NCBI RefSeq assembly: GCF_963855985.1
Contig: NC_087092.1
Coordinates: 10,478,001-10,542,000 of the forward strand
DNA: 64,000 nucleotides
From: Ostrinia nubilalis
Lineage: Eukaryota; Arthropoda; Insecta; Lepidoptera; Crambidae
Direction: 5' to 3'
The position numbers and the translations under genes were made by a program. The first letter of the stretch is position 1. Each line of letters starts with the position of its first letter. The notes beneath the pieces are model-generated. The model saw only the letters and a program-made list of their open reading frames with translations, had not been told where the DNA came from and did no database searches. Positions 54,658 through 64,000 of the stretch are shown in pieces.

Positions 54658-56533
54658 TAGTTGAAAGTGTTGGCAAAAAGTTAATCTGATTAATGATTAA
54701 AAATTAATGATTAAAATCATAATCAATTTTTTTTGATTATGATTAGTTAATCATTAATCAAAAATTTTGATTAAGATTAATTAATCATAATCATTAATCG
54801 TTAATTTGATTATTTGATTAACTATCTACTATTTTCATAAGAAAAGGCTTGGGAGTGTATGAAAAGGTACCCGCGACTTATAAAATATCTAGCAAAGGGG
54901 GGATCTGGAGTTGTACTGTCGTTTTCCCAAAAAACTGCGTCAATTTTCACTACTCTAAACACTTATCGCACTAGTTTTGTTTCTCACAATTCCTTCTATT
55001 CTTCCGGTATCCTCCAGCAAAATTGGGTCAGGATAGAAGTTAAGCGGGCTGGCTGACGATAGGGGAAGGTAGGCGCAAGCGTGGGCAATTCAACGGAAAG
55101 GTGGGGTTGCTAAACTAGGACGTTTTGTGTGTTGTGGAGGTGCAGGAGAGTTCGTAACAGAAGTTTCGGGGGGAGGCCCACGCGTGGGCAATTCAATAGA
55201 AGGGTGGGGTTGCTAAGCTAGGAGGTTTTGCGTGTTGGGGAGGTGCAGGAGAGTTCGTACCAGAAGTTTTGGGGGGAGGGCCACGCGTGGGCAATTCAAT
55301 AGAAGGGTGGGGTTGCTAAGCTAGGAAGTTTTGCGTGTTGGGGAGGTGCAGGAGACTTCGTACCAGAAGTTTCGGGGAGAAGCCCACGCGTGGGCAATTC
55401 AATAGAAGGGTGGGGTTGCTGAACTAGGAGGTTTTGCGTGTTGGGGAGGTGCAGGAGAGTTCGTAACAGAAGTTTCGCGGGGAGGCCCACGCGTGGTCAA
55501 TTCAATAGAAGGGTGGGGTTGCTAAGCTAGGAGGTTTTGCGTGTTGGGGAGGTGCAGGAGAGTTCGTACCAGAAGTTTCGGGGGGAGGGCCACGCGTGGG
55601 CAATTCAATAGAAGGGTGGGGTTGCTAAGCTAGGAAGTTTTGCGTGTTGGGGAGGTGCAGGAGACTTCGTACCAGAAGTTTCGGGGAGAAGCCCACGCGT
55701 GGGCAATTCAATAGAAGGGTGGGGTTGCTGAACTAGGAGGTTTTGTGTGTTGTGGAGGTGCAGGAGAGTTCGTAACAGAAGTTTCGGCGGGAGGCCCACG
55801 CGTGGGCAATTCAATAGAAGGGTGGGGTTGCTAAGCTAGGAGGTTTTGCGTGTTGGGGAGGTGCAGGAGAGTTCGTACCAGAAGTTTCGGGGGGAGGGCC
55901 ACGCGTGGGCAATTCAATAGAAGGGTGGGGTTGCTAAGCTAGGAAGTTTTGCGTGTTGGGGAGGTGCAGGAGACTTCGTACCAGAAGTTTCGGGGAGAAG
56001 CCCACGCGTGGGCAATTCAATAGAAGGGTGGGGTTGCTGAACTAGGAGGTTTTGCGTGTTGGGGAGGTGCAGGAGACTTCGTACCAGAAGTTTCAGGGGA
56101 GGCTAGGGGTGGGGGGCAGGTGGTGCGAGTGTGGGGTTGCAAGTAAGTGCTGGAACGGTAGGGGAAGTGGACTGATATCCTCCTCCGGGAGGTCGGAAGA
56201 CTGCACAGGAAGTTTCAGCGAGGGAAGGGGGCGGGGGGCAGTCTAGGTTACCTTATATTTATCTAGGTATGACCTGTCATAGAATTGTAGCCTAAAACCA
56301 AACATCTAATATTAGAATTCAATGTTTTAACATTGTTTTCGATAGAACATTTAAGAAGTTAATCAAGTTAATCAAATTAATGATTATTGATTAATGATTA
56401 ACAAATTAATCATGATTATGATTACTTTTTTTATCATGATTATTTTAATCAGGATTAATTTAATCATGATTAAAATTAATCAAATTAATTAATTGATAAA
56501 AAAATTAATTGATTAGTGCCAACACTGGTTGAA
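54658..56533. mobile_element. hAT-like element filled with a minisatellite
   Basis: AGTGTTGGCA (54666) and TGCCAACAC (ending 56525) are inverted ends. The flanks tagttgaa and tggttgaa (54658-54665, 56526-56533) match at 7 of 8 bases. Both sides carry dense ttaatc/gattaa words (54683-54825 and 56355-56515), as subterminal repeats do. The 103-bp minisatellite fills the centre. No transposase. Confidence 0.7.
55076..56106. repeat. 103-bp minisatellite in 309-bp higher-order units
   Basis: The word cacgcgtggg recurs at 55179, 55282, 55385, 55488, 55591, 55694, 55797, 55900 and 56003, exactly 103 bases apart (with one change at 55488). Three subtypes (gagagttcgtaacag with ggccc; gagagttcgtaccag with gggcc; gagacttcgtaccag with gaagccc) follow one another in the order A-B-C three times. 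The minus-strand frames at 55296 and 55605 are repeat by-products. Confidence 0.97.
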
Positions 56534-59500
56534 TAGGCCTGACTAAAAATAAATATAAAAACGAATGTCCTACGTGACTTAGATATTTTGTAAGAAAAAT
56601 AAAGCTTCGCATAATGGAAGAAACCTTTTGAAATATGCGGTTAGAATATGAAAAAGAATATTATAAAATAGTACTACAAGTAAATTAGTCATTCAGATCT
56701 CAAAGATGATTGTGAGACTTTCATACAAATAAAATTGACAGTCGTAAGCTAAATGTGCGCGTTTAAGGATGCCTCACTCACGGACGACGCATTAAGCCGA
56801 CTGTTTGACAGATACTTTACAAAACAAACATATGAAAGTGGTGAGTCTTTAATCTCTTTTTGAATGTTTAGATTGGAACTTACGTATTGATTCAAAATAC
56901 AGCCCTTAATTTCCGAACTGAAAATCGCTAAACTAGAATATTGAAACTCAATTAAGATCGAATTGTTGCCAAACTGAGCCCGGTGAGAGTACACAAACCA
57001 ATGTACAATCGACAGCACACCAGACTCATAATTTTTGTTACAATATCGCCTTTATTACAACTACAGAAGATGCCCCAATGTTTACCTTGACGCTGTTTGT
57101 ACATTCTACCGGTTCACCAGACTGGGGCGTTTGACAAAGTGCCGAACGGTCCGGACCGGACTCACTTTGATAAATTGCCTTTAGGCAAGTCTGTTTTGAC
57201 CATAGCACAGGTTTGGTGCAACAAGTTACGATTCAGTAGGATTAGTTTGCGTTTGCCCACACGTGAAAAGAGCTTAATTGCTTTGAGGTCCAGCATTGCA
57301 TCACAGATGGTTGTCTTCACGTATAAATTAGTACGTACAGTACAGTTTACTTTGTACAGATAGTAAAATCAGCCACAAATTTGTATGTACAGATAGTAAA
57401 AAAAGGTATTCCGAAGTACTATCGCCTGTATATTATAGTCAGTGCGTCAAAAACATGATGGTGGTGGTGATTAGGAAATGGTTGCGACTAAACTATTCAG
57501 GGTTTAAGCGAGGCTAATCATGCTGAAAAATAGTGTTTACTTTGTATTCAATACTCGTGATTTACAGGTAGTACCTATGTAATTTAAATAATTTCAGGTC
57601 AACTGGTACCTCGCGAATGCAATATGCCATTAAGTTTGCCTTTTGTATTAATTTATTTTTTAATTTGCAAATCCAAAGCTGGATAATTTTTATTTTATTC
57701 GTGATGGTAAAATGTTAGGACGAACTGTGTACATAAATCTTCTCTAATCTAAAAACTAAACTTTATCAAGGGGTGCGTCATTCTCGTTCATCAAGGTCGC
57801 GGTCAATATGAGACATCTTGCAGATTCTGTGGATCCAGTGGAACATGAGCAGGATTTATGTCTCTAGCTTTATCTTACACGCTAAATTATGGTGAGGGCT
57901 GTATTCGCGAGACGTTCGAAGCAATTTCACGGTTAATAAACGAGTGGTTGTTTCAGAGAGAAAACAAATGAAATAGCTGAGCATTATGTTATAAAACCAG
58001 AACGTCTTCTTCGGGACCAGCGGAGTGGAAATTTGTTAAGGTATACTCGTACTTAAGCTAATACACAAGAGCGAACTGTGATGCCAACACTATTTGAGAC
58101 TGAAACTGAAAAATCCACAACCAATAATAGGTACATACGAGAATTTCTGCTCCATAATTCTCTAAGAATTGAATCAATCTGAAGATGAAAATAATAGTAA
58201 TTTGTGTAGGTACTTTAAATTACTAGGTAATACCTACCTACTTGTTTTTCTTCAATAATGGCACTGAAGCACAAACTTTTCAAAAATAAACTGTGCTAAG
58301 CCCCGCACATAAAATATACATAACACATACCTTTACCGTGTAACTCATAAAAATGTCGCGTTGAGACCCGTGTTTCACTATTTTAATTAGTGATCATTTA
58401 ATTATTAATTACGTATTAATTCATGCTGTTTAATTCCTTACTAAAGGAAAAAAGACCAGCAACAAATCAAAGAAACGAATCTCCCAACTCCAATATATTT
58501 GGCTTAATTAATCAACTTGGTCCTAATAAAGAGTCTGTAATTGTGATACTCGCCCGCTAATTACGTTTCGCTCTGATAAAATAATTAACGGCTTCTCATT
58601 TCACTAAAACGTTGGGAATTTATTGGTCCGTTGTTTTATTTAAGATATCTTTTTAAAAGGCCGTAAAGATAAAAAAACAAACTTTTAACGCTTAAGGGCC
58701 GGGCCAGACACACAGGAGTTTATAGTAAGGCAAAATTGTGCCGGTGAGTGAAGCAAAGCTAGAACTAGCATACTAAACTAGGAGAAAGTTTTAGGATGCT
58801 ATAAAATAAATAATAATAATATGTAGAAATAACAGAATACTTTTTGTTTTAGTTTTTGTGTAAAATATAAGTAGGTACTCATCCTATCTCTATTCTTATA
58901 ACCAGAGTTATTGAAATAAAATGTTAATTAATGTTTATACTTACTTGTATTTATTTTCTCACAGCATAGCTCAAAATACCGGGAAATGTTTTGTATGGCT
59001 TCACCCTCGACTTGTGTAATTAATAAAACGATCCGCTACCCGAATTTTTCATAAATCAATTTAGTTTGGGAATCGGGATGTTTCGGGAATTGGATTCGAT
59101 CTTCCTGTGAAAGGTTTGTTTTATAGGCCTTCCCGAATTTTAATGGAAAGGGGAAATGGTCTGGAGAGCGTTATTTTAGAAATTTCATTTCTCATTATTC
59201 CTTAAATCAATTTTTCATGCGAATTAGCTAATGAACCTAGTGCGCGTTCACACTAACTATCCCGTTATTATTTTTTACATACTAGACATTGTAACGTGCG
59301 CTATTTTGGTTTTACTATCGGTTTATTTCCTAAAGTATGTATTGCGATCCATTATAGCCGAATAACATCACAACAAACATTTAAAGCACACATTATTAAA
59401 TTAAGTAGGAGATACTAACTTGTACTACACAACTTTATCAAATGGAAATCAATGAAACGAATGTTTAGTGTAGATTATAATCGTGCTCGTTATTTATAAC

Positions 59501-60389
59501 ACTGATACAATGTTTTGCACTATTGCAATGCTGATCATGAGCAATTTCTTTTTCAAATTAATTCTAGATCCATATTTTTTCTAATAAACTTTCATAGCAA
59601 GCTTTCATTTTCGTCCATAAAACGAAAGTAACGACAGAAAAGGGATGAAAAGCTCCACTAGCGGCTACTGCGACATTAACCAATGCGAGGCGCTATAAGC
59701 TAAGCTGACTCCCTAGAGAAGACGTACCTAAATAGATTTCTTTTTTACACATTTCAGACTCGATATTTCTGTCCCGTGATTTTCAAGGTATCGACAAGCG
59801 TTTTTAAGTGGCTACCAACGACATGGAAAAAATTCCAGCCGCTATAAGCTTTAAAGACCCTAGAGATAACAATCAAAACTTTTATAAATTTATTCAAACA
59901 AAATCTCGTTAAATTTGCTTTCGTAGCGTGACCCGGAAGTATCACTCGATATTTCTGTCAAAGTATCATCAAGCGCTTCCGCGCTACGTAAAGTATCCTA
60001 GACATACTTCACGTAAAATGACAAAGCTAGAATAGACAACGTGGAAAGCTTTGAAACGAGCTAACGAACTTTGTTTCATCCCGTTTTACCTACTGTACTT
60101 TATGTACCCGACTAAAAGCATCCGGGTGTGTCCGGGATCTGGATGGCCCGTCTGGCCCCATAACAAATGACCCCAAATGGCCTCGGCTTTAATCCGCCGC
60201 TTAACCATTTTTGAGGATTTTTGGAGGGCGCTTAAAGCAGAGCTATCTGAAAAGGGAATCCTTTTAACTTGAAAATTTCAGTTACCTATATCTAAAACAC
60301 TGACGACGTTCGATAAGACCAAGGATATTTATTATTACAAGCTTTATATTGACTTCACTTGTTAGTATGTGTGGGACAAATCTTGCAAC
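56534..60389. other. no gene recognised (3.9 kb)
   Basis: Non-coding; frames of 88-89 codons at 56749-57018 (minus) and 57097-57363 (plus) have no recognisable motif. A 16-bp word ctcgatatttctgtc recurs at 59758 and 59943. Confidence 0.45.
57010..57095. repeat. second copy of the 52125 segment
   Basis: See 52125-52215; same orientation, 4.9 kb away. Confidence 0.5.
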
Positions 60390-60836
60390 TGAATTTAAGA
60401 CAACTTCTTCTCAACCGATTGAGCTGAAATTTGGTATACTTATGTAAGTACGATGACAATGCAATGTTATGGTACCATTGAGCTGGTCTGATGATGGAGT
60501 CAGGAGGTGGCCATAGGAACTCCTAAACGAAACGACGGAATCGCATCGAGTTTGGGTTCGTTGGATTTGTCTTTTCGAGCAGTTTAGTGCTAGATGATCT
60601 CCAGGGTCCTTATGATGGATTAGGGAGGTGGCCATAGGAACTCCTAAATAAAAGGGCAGAAACTCATGGAGTTGGGGTTCGTTGGATTTGTTTTTTCGAG
60701 CAGTTTAGTGCTAGATGATGTCCAGGGTTCTTATGATGGATTTGGGAGGTGGCCATAGGAAATCCTAAACGAAAAGGCAGAAACTCATCGAGTTTGGGTT
60801 CGTTGGATTTGTATTTTCAAGCAGTTTAGTGCTAGA
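60390..60836. repeat. moth repeat with three 121-bp tandem units
   Basis: ggaggtggccataggaa recurs at 60503, 60624 and 60745, a period of 121. Each unit also has gttcgttggatttgt and gcagtttagtgctagat. The lead-in (ctcaaccgattgagctgaaa and tttggtatacttatg) belongs to a repeat I recall from moth genomes. Confidence 0.9.
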
Positions 60837-60838
60837 TA

Positions 60839-62077
60839 TTTTTTTTTAAAGGACGCGCGCTGGTAGCTTGAAGAGCTTTTTCAGCTTCACCGGCCAGATT
60901 GGCGAATACAGAAGGTACTCTAGCCGTTTGGCGACCGACGACCGACGTTCGCGATCGGGCCGTATTGAGCGCATAAGGCGCCTGATCAGTGGCAAACCCA
61001 TCTAGAGGGTTGCCCACCGCGGTGTTGGACCAAAGTCCAGCCTACGGTGGGCTCACTCTAGTGGGCCCGATCGCGGGGGACCACGTACGGACGCGGCCTG
61101 AGGGCGCCACGGTAGGCTCGGACTTCGGCTCAGGCCGTGTCCGGGGGACGGATTGGGGAGAACCGGCCCGGTACATGTCTGTACCGTCCGAAATGAAATG
61201 CAGAGCCTCGTACTCGCCGGCGAGTACGGTGTAACGAGCTACTGTATTGTTGAGTAGTTGGCGTGCTTAATTAAGGCAGTAATGTCTGTGTTCAGAAATT
61301 CGGTAATAGGATCGTCCGGGTCGTCTAGGACATGCCTAGGTCGTCGCTATTGGGCAGCGACATCTTTCTGGGGTGTGTACGTAGCGGCGCTAACGATAAG
61401 AGGGTTCTTGTGGTCGCTTTATCAAAGTAGCGGCGAGAGGCTTCTTTCATAAAGTGATCAATCGATGGGATCTCGAAATCTCTATGGAGATTCGTGTTAC
61501 GCACGAACCACGGGGCATCCGCGGCTCGGCGTAAGAATTTGTTTTGGAGGGTCTGGAATTTCTTAAGGACTGTGCAGGAAGTGTGAGCAAACACCGGACT
61601 GGCGTAAGTCAACACTGGACGGATGCAGGTTTTGTAAATTGTCAACTTATTTCTAAGTGACAATTTACTTTTCCTTCCAACTAGGTGGTAGAGTCGGTGG
61701 GTGTAGTGGTTCGCACGGCTCAAGACGCGTCTGAGGTGCGGAGCGAACGATAATCTCTGGTCGAGGGTGACACCTAAGTACTTGGCCTCACTCTTCCAAG
61801 GAATAGTTTGGTCAAATAAGGTGAGATGGGTGGGGACATTAGGACGAGTGCGAACGGGAGGACATTTCGCAGACAAAGCCCTTGAAAAGTACACTGCTGC
61901 ACTTTTTCGGGATGTACCTCGATACGCCACTTCCTGAACCATTCGCCTAATTGTGTGACTGCGCGTTGGAGCGCCAAGAAGACGTAATTACGATTACGTC
62001 CGGACTTGTAGAGTGCGGTGTCGTCCGCAAAGAGGGCTAAATCCGTATTCGGATATTTGAGGATATCATTGACGTAC
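60839..62077 (-). pseudogene. Jockey-clade LINE remnant (RT C-terminal half)
   Basis: On the minus strand the RT active-site segment LALFADDTALYKSG is at about 62045-62005. Then follow LQRAVTQLGEWFRKWRIEVHPEK (to about 61905), a frame change, and KYLGVTLDQRLSFAPHL, NKLTIYKTCIRPVLTYASPV and KFLRRAADAPWFVRN (61325-61900). A second frame change near 61330 precedes the C-terminal acidic tail DDPDDPITEFLNTD. A GC-rich 3' UTR ends in a poly(A) run (60848-60839). The upstream part is cut at 62077 by the Gypsy LTR, so the rest may lie beyond the window. Confidence 0.88.
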
Positions 62078-62345
62078 TGTTACACCTTGAAAATGTTGGC
62101 TAAACTGCTGTATTGCCATCCTAACCTGCAGAGTCAGCATTTTCACGATGCAGCGAGCCTGAACCTCCAGTTCGGAGGCGCAGTTCAGACCGGGCATCCA
62201 TCCAGTAAGGACCTCTAACTTTCGGGCATTCAAAATAGAGTCAGTTCGGATATTCAAAGTAAAATTCTGTGTTTAAAGTAAACGTATTTCAGTTAATAAA
62301 AAATAATTGTTTTTTAAAAAGACATTTTAATATCCCGTCATAACA
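62078..62345 (+). repeat. Gypsy 5' LTR
   Basis: TGTTA/TAACA inverted ends. It has an initiator-like tcagtt (62241-62246) and aataaa (62295-62300) about 50 bases later, in the order needed for LTR transcription. Only one LTR is in the window, so the boundaries rest on the ends, the adjacent primer site and the break in the Jockey sequence. Confidence 0.7.
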
Positions 62346-62360
62346 TTGGTGTCAGCGAGA
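62346..62360 (+). promoter_or_regulatory. Gypsy primer-binding site
   Basis: ttggtgtcagcgaga directly follows the LTR. tggtgtcag would pair with a tRNA ending in ctgacacca (Leu- or Ser-type; the exact tRNA is not settled). Confidence 0.6.
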
Positions 62361-63217
62361 AGGGATGTAAAAGTACATCTCAAGGACGTCTCCAAGTGTG
62401 CAAAAATAATCAGCAGTGCCACGCATCCAACATCGTCATCACCCGAACTATCATAGCCCAGTGTCCGTCATCATCATCATCGTCGTCATCATCGTCGTCA
62501 TCCCGGTTTGGACTCATCATCATCCAGAGGCCGGAAGTATCCCGGTTCATCCAAAGCCGAAATTATCCCGGCTCTCCAGTGGTCGCGCATCGCTCTTCTA
62601 TATCCCGCTGTATCCTGCTCTGCAAGTCGTGTCTACGCGTCCAGTGTCAACGAGTTCAACTACAGTGTTCCAGTTCCAAGGTCAACACTTCGAATCCCGT
62701 TTAGTGCATCGTAAAATGAAGTGCATCATCCTGTGAGTTAAAACAACTTTTTATTTACTTCGGTTCAAGATCTAATTCAGTGATAAATTCAACAACATCC
62801 AGTGAATAATTTTTAGAAAAATAACTATATCATAGCATTAACATTATTCATTAGAGTAACAACATATTAAATTAAACTTTGTACTTAATTAATATCTGTT
62901 CCTGTAAGTAAGTGTTAGTCAAAACAAGCGTCGCCTCGTCCGGCGCCCACGCATTCACATACCTTCGTTATCGCTGTACTCGCCGCTCGCAGTGTCTTCA
63001 AACCAGGTGGCTAAATTAAACAATATTTTTATACAGGGTCTCTTCGTAAATTTATTTTGTTTGTGTGTCGGGTTTTATTACAGATTTTCCTCGTGAATTT
63101 TACGTAATCATTCAATTATTGTGCTCTTATATTATTTTTTGTCGTGTTCATTGTTTTCAGCAAGTTAAAATATTTCATAAATAATATTCATCAATTCAGT
63201 AATACATTAAATTAAAA
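62361..63217 (+). other. Gypsy leader region
   Basis: Long untranslated leader with an (atc/gtc)n microsatellite at 62468-62505 and several short overlapping upstream frames (62396-62704, 62416-62736). None looks coding. Confidence 0.55.
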
Positions 63218-64000
63218 ATGCCGCCAAAACCAGAAACCGAAACGTCAGAGGAGAAATTAGACATATCAGTTTTGTTCAAATTTATTAAACCATTCGACGG
63301 AAAACGCGAAAATCTAAATTCATTTCTAAGTAACTGCAATAATGCCAACTCTCTCGCACATTCAACACAAAAGCCGATTTTATTTAAATATATATTGAGC
63401 CAGCTCGAAGGCAAGGCTGAGGTAGCTTGCTCTATAAAAGACTTCGACAGTTGGGACCAGCTCAGTGAATTCCTGAAAACCCAATTCGGAGAAAAGAAGC
63501 ACTACACTCACCTCCTTGCTGAATTACAGGAATGTAGGCAGTCAAATTCTGAGCCCGTTAATCAATTCGGGTTACGGATTGAAACTTGCCTTTCAAAATT
63601 ATTAACAGAAATCACACTATCCAATAAAAAATCAAAAGAATTAGTCGGAAAAATCGCTGCAATGGAAGATTTAGCTCTCCATACCTTCCTTCTGGGATTA
63701 ACACCCAAAATCTCAAATATTATCAGAATGAAAGAACCCGCAACATTAAATGAAGCCGTAAACCTAGCCATTTCAGAAGAAAAGATCCAAAAATTGATGA
63801 CCCGCCATAATCTTGCTCCTGTGGCCGGGCCATCACCGCGTCCCCGATTTAACAATACGGGAAATAATTTATTTAGACCCACAATAAATAATATTCAAAA
63901 TCCCAATCAAAATCCCAATCAAAATCCTAACCAAAACCCAAATTTCTGCAGATATTGCAAAAACCAAGGTCACACAATTGAAAACTGTCGAAGGAGAGAA
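63218..64000 (+). CDS. Gypsy gag (capsid-nucleocapsid), partial, open to window end
   Basis: The ATG at 63218 (aaaATGcc context) opens 261 codons with no stop before the window ends. The capsid part includes FKFIKPFDGKRENLNSFLSN and LFKYILSQLEGKAEVA, followed by HTFLLGLTPKISNIIRMKEP, the usual Gypsy gag capsid layout. A low-complexity NPNQNPNQ stretch (about residues 228-241) leads to a zinc knuckle CRYCKNQGHTIENC (residues 244-257, CX2CX4HX4C), then a basic run. It would package element RNA into virus-like particles in the cytoplasm. AT-rich codon use like its surroundings. No lesion is visible, so this copy may be recent. Confidence 0.93.
   Translation, partial: MPPKPETETSEEKLDISVLFKFIKPFDGKRENLNSFLSNCNNANSLAHSTQKPILFKYILSQLEGKAEVACSIKDFDSWDQLSEFLKTQFGEKKHYTHLLAELQECRQSNSEPVNQFGLRIETCLSKLLTEITLSNKKSKELVGKIAAMEDLALHTFLLGLTPKISNIIRMKEPATLNEAVNLAISEEKIQKLMTRHNLAPVAGPSPRPRFNNTGNNLFRPTINNIQNPNQNPNQNPNQNPNFCRYCKNQGHTIENCRRRE

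Larger units (their letters stand above)
62078..64000 (+). mobile_element. Gypsy-type LTR retrotransposon, 5' end (runs off window)
   Basis: A 268-bp LTR (62078-62345, TGTTACACC...CATAACA), a primer-site text, an ~870-base leader and an open gag make a normal element start. It is inserted into the Jockey remnant. The 3' part, including pol and the second LTR, lies outside. Confidence 0.85.

Noticed and set aside
55076..56106. CRISPR-like regular repeats
   Set aside because: Units are contiguous 103-bp tandem copies with no unique spacers, in a eukaryotic sequence.

Overview
The window looks like a piece of a lepidopteran (moth or butterfly) nuclear genome. It is AT-rich and almost free of host coding sequence. 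It carries a Lep1-type Helitron ending in an AAGCTAGT-like 3' end, the common moth repeat built on 'cgatacgacctacaaactt', RTE, Jockey, Copia and Gypsy elements, many palindromic MITEs, and frequent TAGGTA/TACCTA words. These points rest on memory of such genomes; no search was run. There are no operons, no CRISPR arrays, no rRNA and no convincing functional tRNA gene.

Layout. 0-2.9 kb: a foldback element with ~600-bp arms, then an inverted pair of TTTGGCAAA-rich clusters. 2.9-9.3 kb: non-coding DNA with MITEs and a moth repeat holding a 13 x 36-bp tandem array. 9.3-10.7 kb: a CpG-rich block with an Inr/DPE-like core promoter and a strong splice donor at 9881, the best candidate for the start of a host gene; much of what follows could be its intron. 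11.9-14.4 kb: decayed non-LTR elements. 16.6-19.2 kb: an internally deleted Gypsy element inserted in a mariner-type palindrome. 26.3-30.8 kb: a young but broken Copia element. 33.9-40.1 kb: a stack of nested insertions holding an open 987-codon LINE protein. 42.6-47.7 kb and 50.6-51.8 kb: long palindromic elements, one of which hosts a composite hAT carrying a haem-peroxidase exon fragment. 48.5-49.1 kb: a small exon-like unit. 54.7-56.5 kb: a hAT-like element filled with a 103-bp minisatellite arranged as a 309-bp higher-order repeat. 60.4-62.1 kb: a 121-bp tandem repeat and a Jockey remnant. 62.1 kb to the end: the 5' end of a Gypsy-type element with an open gag that runs off the window.

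Insertion order can be read from target-site duplications (TSDs) and from empty sites kept in paralogous copies. The most unusual signal is mutational: in at least five places, two versions of the same sequence differ by a 4-bp gain that turns GTA into GTAGGTA (Copia twice, the peroxidase fragment once, a 10-kb segmental duplication twice). This may explain the abundance of TAGGTA/TACCTA in the window. The most unusual structure is the hAT composite with the captured peroxidase exon, which has a perfect 8-bp TSD.
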